A stretch of DNA of 64,000 bases from the NCBI RefSeq assembly GCF_014831675.1, contig NZ_VJXY01000001.1, forward strand, positions 365,324-429,323, given 5' to 3'. This document shows positions 1 through 9,351 of this stretch, piece by piece. This DNA is from Komarekiella delphini-convector SJRDD-AB1 (GTDB lineage: Bacteria > Cyanobacteriota > Cyanobacteriia > Cyanobacteriales > Nostocaceae). How positions within the stretch are numbered: the stretch's first letter is position 1; each line of letters opens with the position of its first letter. The notes under the pieces were generated by a model. It was not told the origin of the DNA and ran no database searches. It saw nothing but the letters and a program-made list of their open reading frames with translations. A program made the translations under genes and the position numbers.

Positions 1-1
1 T

Positions 2-298
2 CAAGACGAAATTAACCACATGACGAAATTCTGGGGGTTTGGGGTTTGGGCTTTTCCTGATACCTCCCTGATGCGAATTGGACGCACGCTAATCAAAACG
101 CGATCGCATAACTACAAGCGCAACAACCTGCTGCGTACCCTACGCCGCATGATGGAGACACTCAACTGGAATTCCTGGACTTTGAGCAACAAGACAACTC
201 TCATCTTCACCTTCATCTATGCAATGCGTCGTCTGTGGGTTTGGAACAAAAGCCTAACACCAGAGTATTTGGACGATTTGTTTGGAATTAATCATTAA
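2..298 (+). other. Open frame running off the left edge, unrecognised
   Basis: This frame is open from the window edge to a TAA at 296-298, giving about 98 residues. It is rich in Trp, Arg and Leu and matches no family I recognise. The +1 frame from about 112 to 291 (59 codons, acidic and Gln-rich) reads more like ordinary protein but is interrupted by TGA and TAA upstream. The stretch may therefore be the tail of a frameshifted or decayed gene rather than a working one. A HIP1 octamer lies near 102. Confidence 0.2.
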
Positions 299-320
299 AC
301 TCTCTGTGCCTTTGCGTGAC

Positions 321-387
321 GGACACTTTCTTCACCTGACGGAGGCGCTACGCGAACAACGAGGGGAACCCCCGCACGGAAGTGTCC
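321..387. repeat. Small inverted repeat upstream of uppS
   Basis: The arms GGACACTT (321-328) and AAGTGTCC (380-387) flank G/C-rich text of the kind scattered between genes elsewhere in this window (CTGCGTGA / GCGCTACGCGAA phrases). It is probably a dispersed intergenic element or a hairpin at the transcript end of the upstream gene. Confidence 0.35.
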
Positions 388-436
388 TCCTCTGCGTGAA
401 CTTTTCATACTGTTACTTAGCAACGCCCAAAATCCG

Positions 437-1186
437 ATGAATTCAACATTACCCACCGATTTAAACCCTCAACACTTACCCCAACATGTAGCTGTCATCA
501 TGGATGGCAATGGTCGATGGGCGACCAGTCGAGGACTACCGCGCATTGCTGGACATCGCCAAGGGGCAAAGACGCTCAAAGAACTGTTACGATGCTGCAA
601 GGATTGGGGAATCAAAGCGTTGACAGCCTACGCTTTCTCCACTGAGAATTGGCAACGACCAACTGAAGAGGTGGATTTTCTGATGCTTTTGTTTGAACGA
701 CTGCTGCGCCGCGAGTTAGCCCAAATGCATCGGGAAAGGGTGCGAATTTCGTTTATTGGGGATTTGTCAGCTCTACCCAAGTCTTTACAGGCAGAAATAC
801 AGCGTTCGATGACAGAGACATTAAACAATCAAGCAATTCACTTTACTGTTGCAGTTAACTACGGTAGTCGCAACGAAATTATAAGAGCCTGTCGTCAGGT
901 AGCTGAACTAGTGCAACGCGGAGAACTCACAGCCGAAGAGGTAAATGAAAGTCTTGTGGAACAACACCTTTACACGGTGAATACCCCAGAGCCAGATCTG
1001 CTAATTCGCACTAGTGGAGAGATGCGGTTGAGCAATTTTCTGCTGTGGCAAATAGCGTATACAGAGATGTATTTTACTGATATTCTTTGGCCGGATTTTG
1101 ACAGAGCAGCGTTTCATCAAGCATTGTTGAGTTACCAAGGACGCGATCGCCGTTTCGGTCAAGTTAAAGCTTCACTGTCAGCTTAA
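437..1186 (+). CDS. uppS: Isoprenyl transferase (undecaprenyl diphosphate synthase)
   Basis: This cis-prenyltransferase condenses isopentenyl-PP onto farnesyl-PP to make the undecaprenyl-PP lipid carrier for peptidoglycan and polysaccharide synthesis. At 249 aa it has the usual family length. The signature [13 protein letters not shown] is present with the catalytic Asp at about D23. The conserved [15 protein letters not shown] block (about R191-Q205) binds the diphosphate, and a later WPDF segment completes the family pattern. The enzyme is cytosolic or peripheral to the inner membrane. The ATG at 437 puts the signature at the expected distance. It stands apart from the convergent methyltransferase downstream. 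Confidence 0.95.
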   Translation: MNSTLPTDLNPQHLPQHVAVIMDGNGRWATSRGLPRIAGHRQGAKTLKELLRCCKDWGIKALTAYAFSTENWQRPTEEVDFLMLLFERLLRRELAQMHRERVRISFIGDLSALPKSLQAEIQRSMTETLNNQAIHFTVAVNYGSRNEIIRACRQVAELVQRGELTAEEVNESLVEQHLYTVNTPEPDLLIRTSGEMRLSNFLLWQIAYTEMYFTDILWPDFDRAAFHQALLSYQGRDRRFGQVKASLSA

Positions 1187-1300
1187 GTTTAGTTTGACTA
1201 AATCTTATACGGCAGCTTTCACAATAATTTTTTTATGCTGCTGATTGCACTCATATAATAAATGGAAAAAGCGGAAACCGTCTTGACGCCAACCTATTTA

Positions 1301-1987
1301 TTACAGATGATTTGGTCGATGTCCCCCAAACACAGCAAAGCTAAAATTTTTGTACCAGCAATCCACATCTTCAAAACCTGCGGCTTCTAGCCAACTTAGT
1401 TGAATATCCAGGGTTGCCATGCGATCGTATTCCATACGTTTTTGTGCAGCTTTAAGATCTTCCTCTGAGATACCCAAAGCGCGGACAGAATCCAGCCAGC
1501 TTTGACGATAGAGTTTTTCTAGATTAGGAGTTTTGCCCAAAACTTGATCAGCGTTGACAAACATCCCTCCCGGATTGAGGACATTGTAAATCCGCTGAGC
1601 AAGACGTTCTTTATCAGCATTAGACAAATGGTGAATCGATAAGGCAGAAATTACAAGGTCATAAGAACCACCCAAATCAGCCTTAACGTAGTTACCAATC
1701 AAGATTTTGGGAGATTTACCCATTTTGCTAAATCGAGACTTAGCTTTCTCCAACATCTCAACAGCTAAGTCTACCAAGGTGAACTCTGCATTGGGAAATA
1801 TTGCCTGAACCATACCTGAGAAAAGTCCAGTACCAGCGCCCAAATCTAAAACCTTCAGCGGTGCATTGCGATCGCCTGGTATGATTTCAACAGCCGTTTT
1901 GTAAAAGTCATCAAAACACGGAATTAGAGTACGACGCAGATTGTCGTAATCTGCTGCGGCAGTATTAAAAGCTTCTTGAATATTCAT
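1301..1987 (-). CDS. Class I SAM-dependent methyltransferase
   Basis: This 228-aa protein has a Rossmann-type SAM-binding fold. Motif I is VLDLGAGTGLF at residues 46-56, an acidic LVDLA follows at the end of strand 2, and DLVISALSIHHL is the post-motif typical of class I methyltransferases. The C-terminal part is cap-like and probably determines the substrate, which the sequence does not reveal. Its start codon overlaps the stop codon of the upstream phosphatase-like gene by 4 bases (ATGA type), so the two are almost certainly co-transcribed and translationally coupled. Confidence 0.85.
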   Translation of the reverse strand: MNIQEAFNTAAADYDNLRRTLIPCFDDFYKTAVEIIPGDRNAPLKVLDLGAGTGLFSGMVQAIFPNAEFTLVDLAVEMLEKAKSRFSKMGKSPKILIGNYVKADLGGSYDLVISALSIHHLSNADKERLAQRIYNVLNPGGMFVNADQVLGKTPNLEKLYRQSWLDSVRALGISEEDLKAAQKRMEYDRMATLDIQLSWLEAAGFEDVDCWYKNFSFAVFGGHRPNHL

Positions 1988-2316
1988 GTTTTAAGTTTTA
2001 ATAGAGGTAGTACCTTCTGCTTTAATAAGTCAATTAAAGCTGGTTCCATAAATTCATATTCATCTGGTATATCCAAACATATAATTCTTTTGTTTTTTAG
2101 AAAGGGCTGAAAATTTTTTGATAGCTTGCTTTTATGTGATTTTTCCATCACAAAAATAATATCAGCCCATTCAATGACTTCTGTGGATATTTGTACTTCG
2201 GCATAGGGATCTAAACCTGCTGAGTCTGCCTCAAGTCCTTCATATTCAGAAAACACAGCCTCAGCGGTGGGACTTCGCAATTTATTCCGGCTACAGATAA
2301 ATAAGAGCTTTTTCAT
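1984..2316 (-). CDS. Short low-molecular-weight protein tyrosine phosphatase-like protein
   Basis: The N-terminus MKKLLFICSRNKLRSPTAE carries the C-x5-R-S phosphate-binding loop (C8 to R14, S15) of low-molecular-weight protein tyrosine phosphatases and arsenate reductases. DIPDEYEF near residue 82 could supply the general-acid Asp. At 110 aa it is well below the usual ~150 aa, and the loop reads CSRNKLRS instead of CxGNxCRS, so it belongs to a shortened subfamily. It overlaps the methyltransferase gene by 4 bases. The substrate is unknown; the context suggests a two-gene modification or repair module. Confidence 0.75.
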   Translation of the reverse strand: MKKLLFICSRNKLRSPTAEAVFSEYEGLEADSAGLDPYAEVQISTEVIEWADIIFVMEKSHKSKLSKNFQPFLKNKRIICLDIPDEYEFMEPALIDLLKQKVLPLLKLKT

Positions 2317-2630
2317 TGATTAGTAAAAATTTGGCGTTGCTAAGTATAAGTATGAATTAGCCTTACTCAAAGAGAAGTTTTAAGCGGCGGAAGCCGCCTG
2401 CCGTAGGATGCCCGTTCGCCTTGGTCTCCTTTATGAGAAGGGCTGTAGGGCGAACGGTTGGCTCAGAGACTAAGAGTTTGAGATATAGAATTTTTGAATT
2501 TCATACTCATATTCAGCAACACCCAATTATGCTACGCCGTAATTAGACATTCAGAGGGTATTAATGGGGAAAAACTTCTTGTCGAGTCAAACCCAAGCAA
2601 GAAGAGTTTCCCAGATTACACTAGAGCCTA
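2317..2630. other. Non-coding gap with dispersed repeat text
   Basis: I see no convincing gene. A G/C-rich block at about 2380-2460 (AAGCGGCGGAAGCCGCCTGC, with GCGGAAGCCGC palindromes) resembles mobile intergenic repeats. The phrase TTTCATACTCATATTCAGCAA at about 2499-2519 recurs near 63277-63297. It separates the convergent secreted-protein gene from the phosphatase promoter. Confidence 0.4.
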
Positions 2631-3233
2631 CTACTTGATAATCTCTAGAGAACCACTGGTTGACGAACTGAGACTACCATAGCTAGTGAGATTTGCAATC
2701 AAGTTTGTACCATCTAAGGTAACGCTGCCCGAAACCTGTGCATCACGAGAGGAACCACTAGAGCGATAACTTGATGTGTAGCCAGGCCCTTGATTGCGGC
2801 TACTGTATTTGCCACGGTAGGTATCACCTGTACCCGTCCAGTTCAAATTTACTGTTGCAGTCTTGGTAGTCCCTAACGAGTAATCGTAGACTGGAAAGGT
2901 GGCATTCAAAGCAGCTGAGTTGAGCTTGCTACTCGTGAAAATAACGTTTTCACTAAAGCCACTACCATACACCTGTGTTCCAGTGCAGTAATCATAGCTT
3001 GAATAGTAGAAGTAAACCCCTGTCTGGGAAGTAGGAGCGCCAGGCCCGCTTTTAGTAACATTCTCAAAAGCAGAAACATAAACGTCGGTATAGCTGCAAT
3101 TATCAGATTGGTAAAAAGAGGCAGAAGCATTCTGTCCCTTGAATTGGTATTTAGTAGCGCTAGCAGCTAGGACTGGAACAGTAGTTAGACTGACTAGTGC
3201 CAAAGCGGTTGCAATTGCTGTTGCAGTTTTCAT
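2631..3233 (-). CDS. Secreted Ser/Tyr-rich protein with signal peptide
   Basis: I chose the ATG at 3233 because a GGAGA Shine-Dalgarno lies 7 bases upstream and the protein then starts with a classic Sec signal peptide: MKTATAIATALALV, then a hydrophobic core ending in VLAAS, so cleavage falls near residue 24. An ATG 12 codons further upstream lacks this. The mature ~175 aa is rich in Ser, Tyr, Thr and Gly, with two Cys (in DNCSY and DYCTG) that could form a disulfide. It looks like an all-beta extracellular or periplasmic protein. I do not recognise the family and assign no function. Confidence 0.7.
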   Translation of the reverse strand: MKTATAIATALALVSLTTVPVLAASATKYQFKGQNASASFYQSDNCSYTDVYVSAFENVTKSGPGAPTSQTGVYFYYSSYDYCTGTQVYGSGFSENVIFTSSKLNSAALNATFPVYDYSLGTTKTATVNLNWTGTGDTYRGKYSSRNQGPGYTSSYRSSGSSRDAQVSGSVTLDGTNLIANLTSYGSLSSSTSGSLEIIK

Positions 3234-4205
3234 GACTTTTTCTCCATTGGTGTTTGTTTTTCGCAACATTTGGACTTATGCACAGCACAAATTGACATTC
3301 CATGAGTAATGGAACTCTCTAGTTTGAGACTAATAAGATCATCTTCAAGCATTTATTTACTTGCACAAGCAAGCGAATAATCAAACATTAATGCTTGAAA
3401 ATTGCTGCATTATTCTTAAGTATTTGTAATACTCTGTAAGCCCAAAAGATGTTTTTTAAGGGAATAAATTTGATGTTAGAGATGTGCTTACTATTCAAGT
3501 TTCTAGCACAACATTAAAATCCGGCTGTAGCGCTTATATAGCAGTCGAAGTATAGGTTAGGACAATGTTGATTGTCCAAAGCCTTAAATACCTGTATTTA
3601 TCTCAGCACGGGCTAAACGCCCCGCTACGCTCTAAGCGCAGCCATGCCCACAGGACTTTACAGCACTTTGCTATACAGTCAGAGTTCTGCTGATTAGAGA
3701 CATTTTTAAGGCTGTATGCCGAGACTAATTACCAAATATAACAGCCTCCTTTCAACTTGATAGGTGATGGTTGATAGTTGTATAGTACCATACCATTTGC
3801 TGGATAGAATATGCGGCATACATAATTCGTAAACAGCAAATTTAATGTCACTTCACTGTTCACAATCGCTTTCTTTAATTACTCTAAATAGAGAATAATA
3901 CAAGCTAAATGATGAAAGTAGATTGAATGAGGAAACCAACGCTTGGACAACCTACCGTTCATCTAATAAAATGTTTGGTATACCAGTTTCGATAGCTAAA
4001 CAAATAGCTTAACGCTCTCTATTATTTAGTTATTTGTAAATATTAAATGCTATTTTTGACAGGAAAAATAAATTTGAGCAATGTACCAATATGCAATAAA
4101 ACAAAGACGCAGAAAACACCTCTGCGCCTTTGCCTTGGAAAGTTCTGTTCGGAGGAAACCTCCGCTCAGACTTTCCGCTGCGTCTGTGCGTGAAATATTT
4201 CCTAC
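3234..4205. other. Long non-coding stretch between secreted-protein gene and secA
   Basis: No frame here looks coding. The half next to the secreted-protein gene is A/T-rich and should hold its promoter. The text at 3600-3680 (GGGCTAAACGCCCCGCTACGC) and at 4130-4195 (AGTTCTGTTCGGAGGAAACCTCCGCTCAGACTTTCC as broken palindromes) belongs to dispersed repeat families seen again near 25020, 53510 and 56430. The 4130-4195 copy is just downstream of secA and may act as its transcript-end hairpin. Confidence 0.4.
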
Positions 4206-6998
4206 TTACACCATCTCAGACGAAGCTTGCACCATCGGCTGAGGCTGTGGCTGGAACATGAACAACGAATACACCACATCTCGGCGGATGTTGACCATCA
4301 TATCTAAGAACAATTCATACCCTTCACTCTTATACTCAATCAGCGGGTCTTTTTGACCATAGCCACGTAATCCCACCGATTCGCGTAAGGCATCCATTTG
4401 TTGCAAGTGTTCTCGCCACAGGGTATCAATGCGTTGCAAAATAAAGAAGCGTTCAGCTTGGCGCATGAGTCCTGGCTGAATTTGGTCAATCTGTGCTTCT
4501 TTGAGGTCGTAAGCAATTCGCACTTGTTCGTGGAGAAAGAATTTAATCTCACTAACAGACATATCCTCTAATTGACTAGCTTGTAAGTCTGCTAGCAAAT
4601 AGACGAATTCTTTGACTTTCTCAACCAACTTTTCTAATTCCCACTCTTCCGAGGGTAAGTCTGGGTTGATGTAGTAGTCAACGATGTCATCCATCGTTTT
4701 TTCAGCGTACTTAATTACCTGTTCTTTCAAGTCTTGACCTTCTAACACCCGGCGGCGTTCGGCGTAGATGGCGCGACGTTGGTTGTTCATTACCTCGTCG
4801 TACTCAAATACCTGCTTACGGATGTCGTAGTAGTAGGTTTCGACTTTTTTCTGTGCGCCTTCCAAACTGCGGGTAAGCATCCCAGATTCGATGGGCATAT
4901 CTTCTTCAACTTGGAAAGCATTCATTAATCCAGCAACGCGATCGCCACCAAAAATCCGCAGTAAGTTATCCTCTAAACTGAGGAAGAATCTCGTTGTTCC
5001 AGGGTCGCCTTGTCGGCCTGCACGACCGCGCAACTGATTGTCAATACGTCGTGATTCGTGGCGTTCTGTACCAATGACGTGCAAACCGCCGATTTCCACT
5101 ACTTCGTTATGTTCGCGGGTAGTAAATTGTTCGTACTCCTGCTTAACGCGGTTATAAGCTTCCCGCAATTTTTGGATTACAGGGTCGTCGATGGGAGCTT
5201 TTTCTGCTGCCACAGCTACCTTGTCTTCTGCTTCTAGTTCGGGTAAGCTGCGATCGCCATACTCACGCACCGCAATTTCTACTGCTTCTTTTAATAGCTG
5301 TTCTGTCTCTTTTGTCAATTGGGTAGGGAAAATTTCTGGTGAAGCCCGCCAAGTTTTGACTTTTTTGCCAGGGACAAAACCTTGACCACCACTACTTGCA
5401 CTCGGTAGACCACCTGCTCTTTGAACACTAAACGCATCTTCATCTTCTGGCTGGACAATCCGCGGCATAAAGTATTCCCGCAGCTTCAGACGTGCCATGT
5501 ATTCGGAGTTACCACCCAGAATAATGTCTGTACCTCTACCAGCCATGTTCGTAGCAATAGTCACAGCCCCTTTACGCCCTGCTTGAGCTACAATCTCTGC
5601 TTCACGTTCAACGTTTTCTGGTCTAGCGTTGAGTAGTTCGTGGGGAATTTCTAGCTGTTTAAGGAGTCGGCTGAGATACTCAGATTTTTCTACACTAGTG
5701 GTTCCTACTAATACGGGTCTACCGATTTCGTGCATTTCGGCACATTCTTTGGCGATCGCTCCCCATTTACCTGGTTCGGTCTTAAAGACCATATCAGACA
5801 AGTCTTCGCGTCGTCTATCGCGGTTAGTAGGAATTACCGCAACTTCTAGTTTGTAAATTTTTTCAAACTCAGGTTCTTCTGTTTTTGCCGTTCCTGTCAT
5901 CCCACCCAGTTTTGGATACAGCAAGAACAGGTTTTGATAGGTAATCGTCGCCAAAGTTTGAGTTTCTGGCTGAATTTCTACGTGTTCTTTGGCTTCAATC
6001 GCTTGGTGCAGTCCATCACTCCAACGCCGTCCGGGGAGCACCCGACCGGTAAATTCATCTACAATCACTACTTCCCCGTTGCGGACGATATAGTTTACGT
6101 CCTTCAAAAACAGTTCTTTGGCTTTAATCGCATTAAAAACAAAGTGTGCCCAAGGATCTTCCGGGTCAAATAAATCTGTGACTCCCAAAAGATTTTCGGC
6201 TTCCGCAAAGCCTTCATCTGTCAGCAGCACGTTACGAGCTTTTTCATCCACCTCGTAATGCTCGTCATTTTTGAGAGTTAATGCTATTTCAGCGGCTTGC
6301 AGGTATTTTTCTGTAGGTCTTTCTACTTGTCCAGAAATAATCAGCGGTGTCCGCGCTTCATCAATTAAAATCGAGTCTACTTCGTCAATTACGCAGTAAT
6401 TGAATGGGCGCTGTACCACATCTGCCATTGATGTCGCCATGTTATCCCGCAAGTAGTCAAAGCCTACCTCGCTGTTGGTAACATAGGTGATGTCACACTC
6501 ATAGTTTCTTTGGCGTTCGCTGGGAGTCATGCTTGCTTGAATTAGCCCTACACTCAACCCCAAGAACCGATGCACCTGTCCCATCCATTCCGCGTCTCTA
6601 CGAGCGAGGTAATCGTTGACGGTAACGACATGTACACCTTTACCACTAAGGGCATTCAAATAACTTGGCAAGGTAGCAACCAGCGTTTTACCCTCGCCGG
6701 TTTTCATTTCGGCAATTTGCCCTACATGCAGAATCACACCGCCTAAGAGTTGGACATCAAAGTGTCGCAAGCCTAAGACTCGGCGTCCTGCTTCCCGGAC
6801 GACAGCATAAGCTTCTGGCAAAATGTCATCCAGAGCTTCACCTTTAGCAAGCCGCCCTTTAAACTCTGTGGTTTTACCTTTTAACTCATCATCAGAAAGA
6901 GCTTTAATTTCTTCCTCTAAAAGGTTAATTTCAGTAATGTAAGGTTGGTATTTTTTAAGCTTACGAGCGTTGGGATCGCCCAACAATATTTTTAGCAT
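4206..6998 (-). CDS. secA: Preprotein translocase ATPase SecA
   Basis: SecA is the motor ATPase that pushes unfolded preproteins through SecYEG in the plasma and thylakoid membranes. The 930-aa protein shows the full order: N-terminal ATPase domain with Walker A GEGKT (101-105), a [12 protein letters not shown] box, the preprotein cross-linking domain, the second RecA-like domain with [15 protein letters not shown] and [13 protein letters not shown], and the helical scaffold/wing. The C-terminus ends in [14 protein letters not shown] without the zinc-binding Cys cluster of E. coli SecA, as in other cyanobacteria. A ~70-residue insertion between TNMAGRGTD and the [13 protein letters not shown] segment is also typical of the cyanobacterial/plastid branch. 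Confidence 0.97.
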   Translation of the reverse strand: MLKILLGDPNARKLKKYQPYITEINLLEEEIKALSDDELKGKTTEFKGRLAKGEALDDILPEAYAVVREAGRRVLGLRHFDVQLLGGVILHVGQIAEMKTGEGKTLVATLPSYLNALSGKGVHVVTVNDYLARRDAEWMGQVHRFLGLSVGLIQASMTPSERQRNYECDITYVTNSEVGFDYLRDNMATSMADVVQRPFNYCVIDEVDSILIDEARTPLIISGQVERPTEKYLQAAEIALTLKNDEHYEVDEKARNVLLTDEGFAEAENLLGVTDLFDPEDPWAHFVFNAIKAKELFLKDVNYIVRNGEVVIVDEFTGRVLPGRRWSDGLHQAIEAKEHVEIQPETQTLATITYQNLFLLYPKLGGMTGTAKTEEPEFEKIYKLEVAVIPTNRDRRREDLSDMVFKTEPGKWGAIAKECAEMHEIGRPVLVGTTSVEKSEYLSRLLKQLEIPHELLNARPENVEREAEIVAQAGRKGAVTIATNMAGRGTDIILGGNSEYMARLKLREYFMPRIVQPEDEDAFSVQRAGGLPSASSGGQGFVPGKKVKTWRASPEIFPTQLTKETEQLLKEAVEIAVREYGDRSLPELEAEDKVAVAAEKAPIDDPVIQKLREAYNRVKQEYEQFTTREHNEVVEIGGLHVIGTERHESRRIDNQLRGRAGRQGDPGTTRFFLSLEDNLLRIFGGDRVAGLMNAFQVEEDMPIESGMLTRSLEGAQKKVETYYYDIRKQVFEYDEVMNNQRRAIYAERRRVLEGQDLKEQVIKYAEKTMDDIVDYYINPDLPSEEWELEKLVEKVKEFVYLLADLQASQLEDMSVSEIKFFLHEQVRIAYDLKEAQIDQIQPGLMRQAERFFILQRIDTLWREHLQQMDALRESVGLRGYGQKDPLIEYKSEGYELFLDMMVNIRRDVVYSLFMFQPQPQPMVQASSEMV

Positions 6999-7305
6999 GG
7001 CAGGTTATGGAACTGAATCAAGGGGGATAGGGATTAAATGAGTGGTATTGATTATAAACGTTTAACCCAGCTTAGCCGTCTTATCCGTGAATGGGTCTTA
7101 AATGAGAATCAACTCCAAAATAGGAGAAAAACTTGCTAATCAGTTTACTAAATGATGGGTTTTAACTCTTATCTTATATTTAGACTTCCTTCATAGTATC
7201 ATTTTGCCCCCATCTCAGGACACGGAAGGCTACCCATGCTGAGGTAGCGATCGCCGGAGTGAGGAAGTGGGGGATCATGGAAGGTAGATTATGCTTCCTC
7301 TGTTT
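6999..7305. other. Non-coding gap upstream of secA
   Basis: It presumably holds the secA promoter, since secA is read leftward from 6998. I see no open frame or repeat of note apart from a single HIP1-like GCGATCGC near 7247. Confidence 0.4.
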
Positions 7306-7896
7306 CTATCCCCCGTCTTCAATGCGGCGGAAATTGAACTCACTAGCGCTGGGATGACAGCTAACACAGCTGCCGATTTGGACAGGACGTGGTAAGTTGA
7401 CTTTTGGATGCAAAGCTCTGAAATAACGTGAGTTATTAACGCGGTAAGGTGTTTCTTCGTCTTTTAACTGGGTACGCGAGAAAGTCGAAAGATATTTCCA
7501 CACCAAAACACGCGGCGGATCGACTAAAGGCTGTAGTTGTGCGCCGTAATGCTGCGAGTCTTGCAGGAGATTTTTCCAAGTTTGGGTGGGTAAGACTGCT
7601 GGTGGCAAAGCAAGGTGACATGTAGAGCAGTTTTCCAAATATAGTTGTTGTCCTAATTGGTACTGTGCAGGCACTATGTCAACAGTGCCAACTTCGGAGG
7701 TGGGAGTAGCGCTGTAGGCACTAGTTACTGAAGACAGCAGCCAACCCATAATAATACTCCAAGCCAAAACTATTAAAAGTAAACCGAAAGGTTGGGGTTT
7801 GAGCTGGCGTTGGTTATTTTGCTGTAGGACTTTGCGATCGCTGTAAAGCGTACGCTTTTCGCGATCGCGGGTTTTGCGCTTAACAAAAATTGACAT
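7306..7896 (-). CDS. Membrane-anchored diheme cytochrome c
   Basis: The 196-aa protein has a basic N-terminus, one hydrophobic segment (about residues 38-62) acting as signal or anchor, and two covalent heme sites: CSTCH (C90, C93, H94) and CVSCH (C177, C180, H181). The spacing and length match the diheme cytochromes c found in many cyanobacteria. These are assumed to work in the thylakoid lumen or periplasm, but their redox partners are not established. It stands alone between the secA and tmk genes. Confidence 0.8.
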   Translation of the reverse strand: MSIFVKRKTRDREKRTLYSDRKVLQQNNQRQLKPQPFGLLLIVLAWSIIMGWLLSSVTSAYSATPTSEVGTVDIVPAQYQLGQQLYLENCSTCHLALPPAVLPTQTWKNLLQDSQHYGAQLQPLVDPPRVLVWKYLSTFSRTQLKDEETPYRVNNSRYFRALHPKVNLPRPVQIGSCVSCHPSASEFNFRRIEDGG

Positions 7897-8457
7897 TCCT
7901 CACATTCCCAGATATTTAAAAGTGGTGCTTGTGCTAATCATAGAACTTACGCAGTTTTGGCAGTGTTTCAATTTTGCGTAAGTATTTTTGGTAAACAACG
8001 CATCTGTAACATGCATAACAGTAATATAAATATCTATTCAGCGCACCACTGAACTATGCAAGGAAAATGTTCTAGCAGTTTTAACTTGAATCACTAGAAA
8101 AATCAGCTAAAATATCTCGGATTTCATTTGCACCAATATTTCCTCGGTCAGATTTTGAATAAATTGTTAATAGTAAAATATTTGTAGGTGACTTAACTTA
8201 TAAAAAGGCGTCGTAAAACCCATTCCTTTTCGGTAGGTGATGAAAGACGCCTTTTTAGGCCGTTGACAGTTAACAGTTAACAGTTAACAGTCAACAGTTA
8301 ACAGTTAACGTGAAATCCCATCCCCTTTTGAGGGTGAAATGAGCTTAACCCTTTTTTGTCACTCTCCGTATTAAGTAAATGGTGAATAAGTTAAACTATC
8401 CAGAAACATAAAAGGCTTTAAATTGATTGATTGTACAAATTAAATAAAGAGGGATAC
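7897..8457. other. Non-coding gap rich in repeats
   Basis: The right half carries a dispersed repeat (described separately at 8198-8340) made of a hairpin followed by a heptad array. The left part is A/T-rich and should include the cytochrome gene promoter. No coding potential was seen. Confidence 0.45.
8198..8340 (+). repeat. Dispersed repeat, copy A (hairpin plus heptad array)
   Basis: The copy starts TTATAAAAAGGCGTC, passes through CCCATTCCTTTTCGGTAGGT and reaches GACGCCTTTTT. It then continues as GTTAACA/GTCAACA heptads (about 8263-8310) and a CCCATCCCCTTTTGAGGGTG end. AAAAAGGCGTC (8202-8212) and GACGCCTTTTT (8246-8256) form a perfect 11-bp inverted repeat. Related copies lie at 33982-34075 (same strand) and 62496-62633 (opposite strand). 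The hairpin lies downstream of tmk and could end its transcript. Confidence 0.8.
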
Positions 8458-9090
8458 TTACAGCAACCCTTTAAGATGTACGCGCAAAATATCCTGAATC
8501 ATCTGGTGTACAGTTTCTTTATTTAAACTGCCATTTACTCGCACAATCCGCGAGGGATTGGATGCTGCTAACTCTGCATATCCTTGCTGGACACGTTGAT
8601 GAAAAGCGATTGTCTCCTGTTCAATGCGATCTAGTTTTGCTTCATCTTTGCGTTTCCTAGATAGTCCCACTTCTACATCGATATCTAGCCAGATAGTTAG
8701 GTCACTTTCTAAGCCAGTAGTGGCAATATCATTGAGTTGATGAATTAACTTGAAGTTAAGACCCCGGCCATAACCTTGGTAGGCAATGGTAGAGTCGGTG
8801 TAGCGATCGCACAAAATATATTTCCCTGCTGCTAGACTTGGCTTCAGTTCTTGTTCAACGTGTTGCGCTCTGTCAGCAGCATACAACAAAAGTTCTGTTA
8901 CTTCGGCTACTGGTTTGTTCTCGGATTCTAACAACAGACTACGCAGATGTGAGCCTAATTCTGTTCCCCCTGGTTCACGAGTCAGAATCACAGAAATACC
9001 TAGACTTTTCAGCCAATTACTGCAAAGTTGCATTTGGCTAGTTTTGCCGCAACCTTCCACCCCTTCAAATACAATTAATTTGCCACCCAT
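8458..9090 (-). CDS. tmk: Thymidylate (dTMP) kinase
   Basis: This enzyme phosphorylates dTMP to dTDP with ATP for DNA synthesis. With the ATG at 9090 the protein is 210 aa and begins MGGKLIVFEG, the normal family start; a TTG seven codons upstream is also possible but less likely. The P-loop GVEGCGKT is at residues 10-17. The TREPGGTELG motif, the DRYTDSTIAYQGYGRG block with the LID-associated residues and a conserved TIWLDIDVEVGLSR stretch identify the family. It is cytosolic. Confidence 0.93.
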   Translation of the reverse strand: MGGKLIVFEGVEGCGKTSQMQLCSNWLKSLGISVILTREPGGTELGSHLRSLLLESENKPVAEVTELLLYAADRAQHVEQELKPSLAAGKYILCDRYTDSTIAYQGYGRGLNFKLIHQLNDIATTGLESDLTIWLDIDVEVGLSRKRKDEAKLDRIEQETIAFHQRVQQGYAELAASNPSRIVRVNGSLNKETVHQMIQDILRVHLKGLL

Positions 9091-9151
9091 GCTGTTTTCA
9101 GTTTTTTGCAATCGACTTATTCACTGATGTTTTATTACGCTACCAGTTAAA

Positions 9152-9262
9152 TCAGTGAACAGTAAACAGTAAACAGTAAACAGTTATCAAGGCGTATGGT
9201 GGGAAATTTAAACCCGCCAGATAGCGCTTGTCACTAATCGACTTTCAGTTATTAGTTTTCAG
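9152..9262. repeat. Dispersed repeat with heptad array, first of two copies
   Basis: A CAGTGAACAGTAAACAGTAA heptad array (about 9153-9185) is followed by GGTGGGAAATTTAAACCCGC, then CAGATAGCGC, CACTAATCG and TTATTAGTTTTCAG. Nearly the same order of blocks occurs at 32979-33072. The internal GGGAAATTTAAACCC is close to palindromic. Confidence 0.75.
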
Positions 9263-9284
9263 GTGTTCTTCAGGTAAGTTGTAG

Positions 9285-9313
9285 GCGATGTTTACGACGG
9301 GCTACGCCTACGC
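9285..9313. repeat. 29-bp dispersed repeat (GCGATG...CTACGCCTACGC)
   Basis: GCGATGTTTACGACGGGCTA followed by CGCCTACGC matches, with one mismatch in the spacer, the sequence inside the broken SDR gene at 14630-14658. It is a short mobile-looking word lying just upstream of the Rpn-like gene. Confidence 0.6.
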
Positions 9314-9351
9314 ACTCATGTAAAATACTGGTACAGCCCAAAAATCAGCTA

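Noticed and set aside
2494-2682. 62-codon plus-strand frame
   Set aside because: It overlaps the convergent secreted-protein gene end and contains a dispersed phrase repeated at 63277; no family character.
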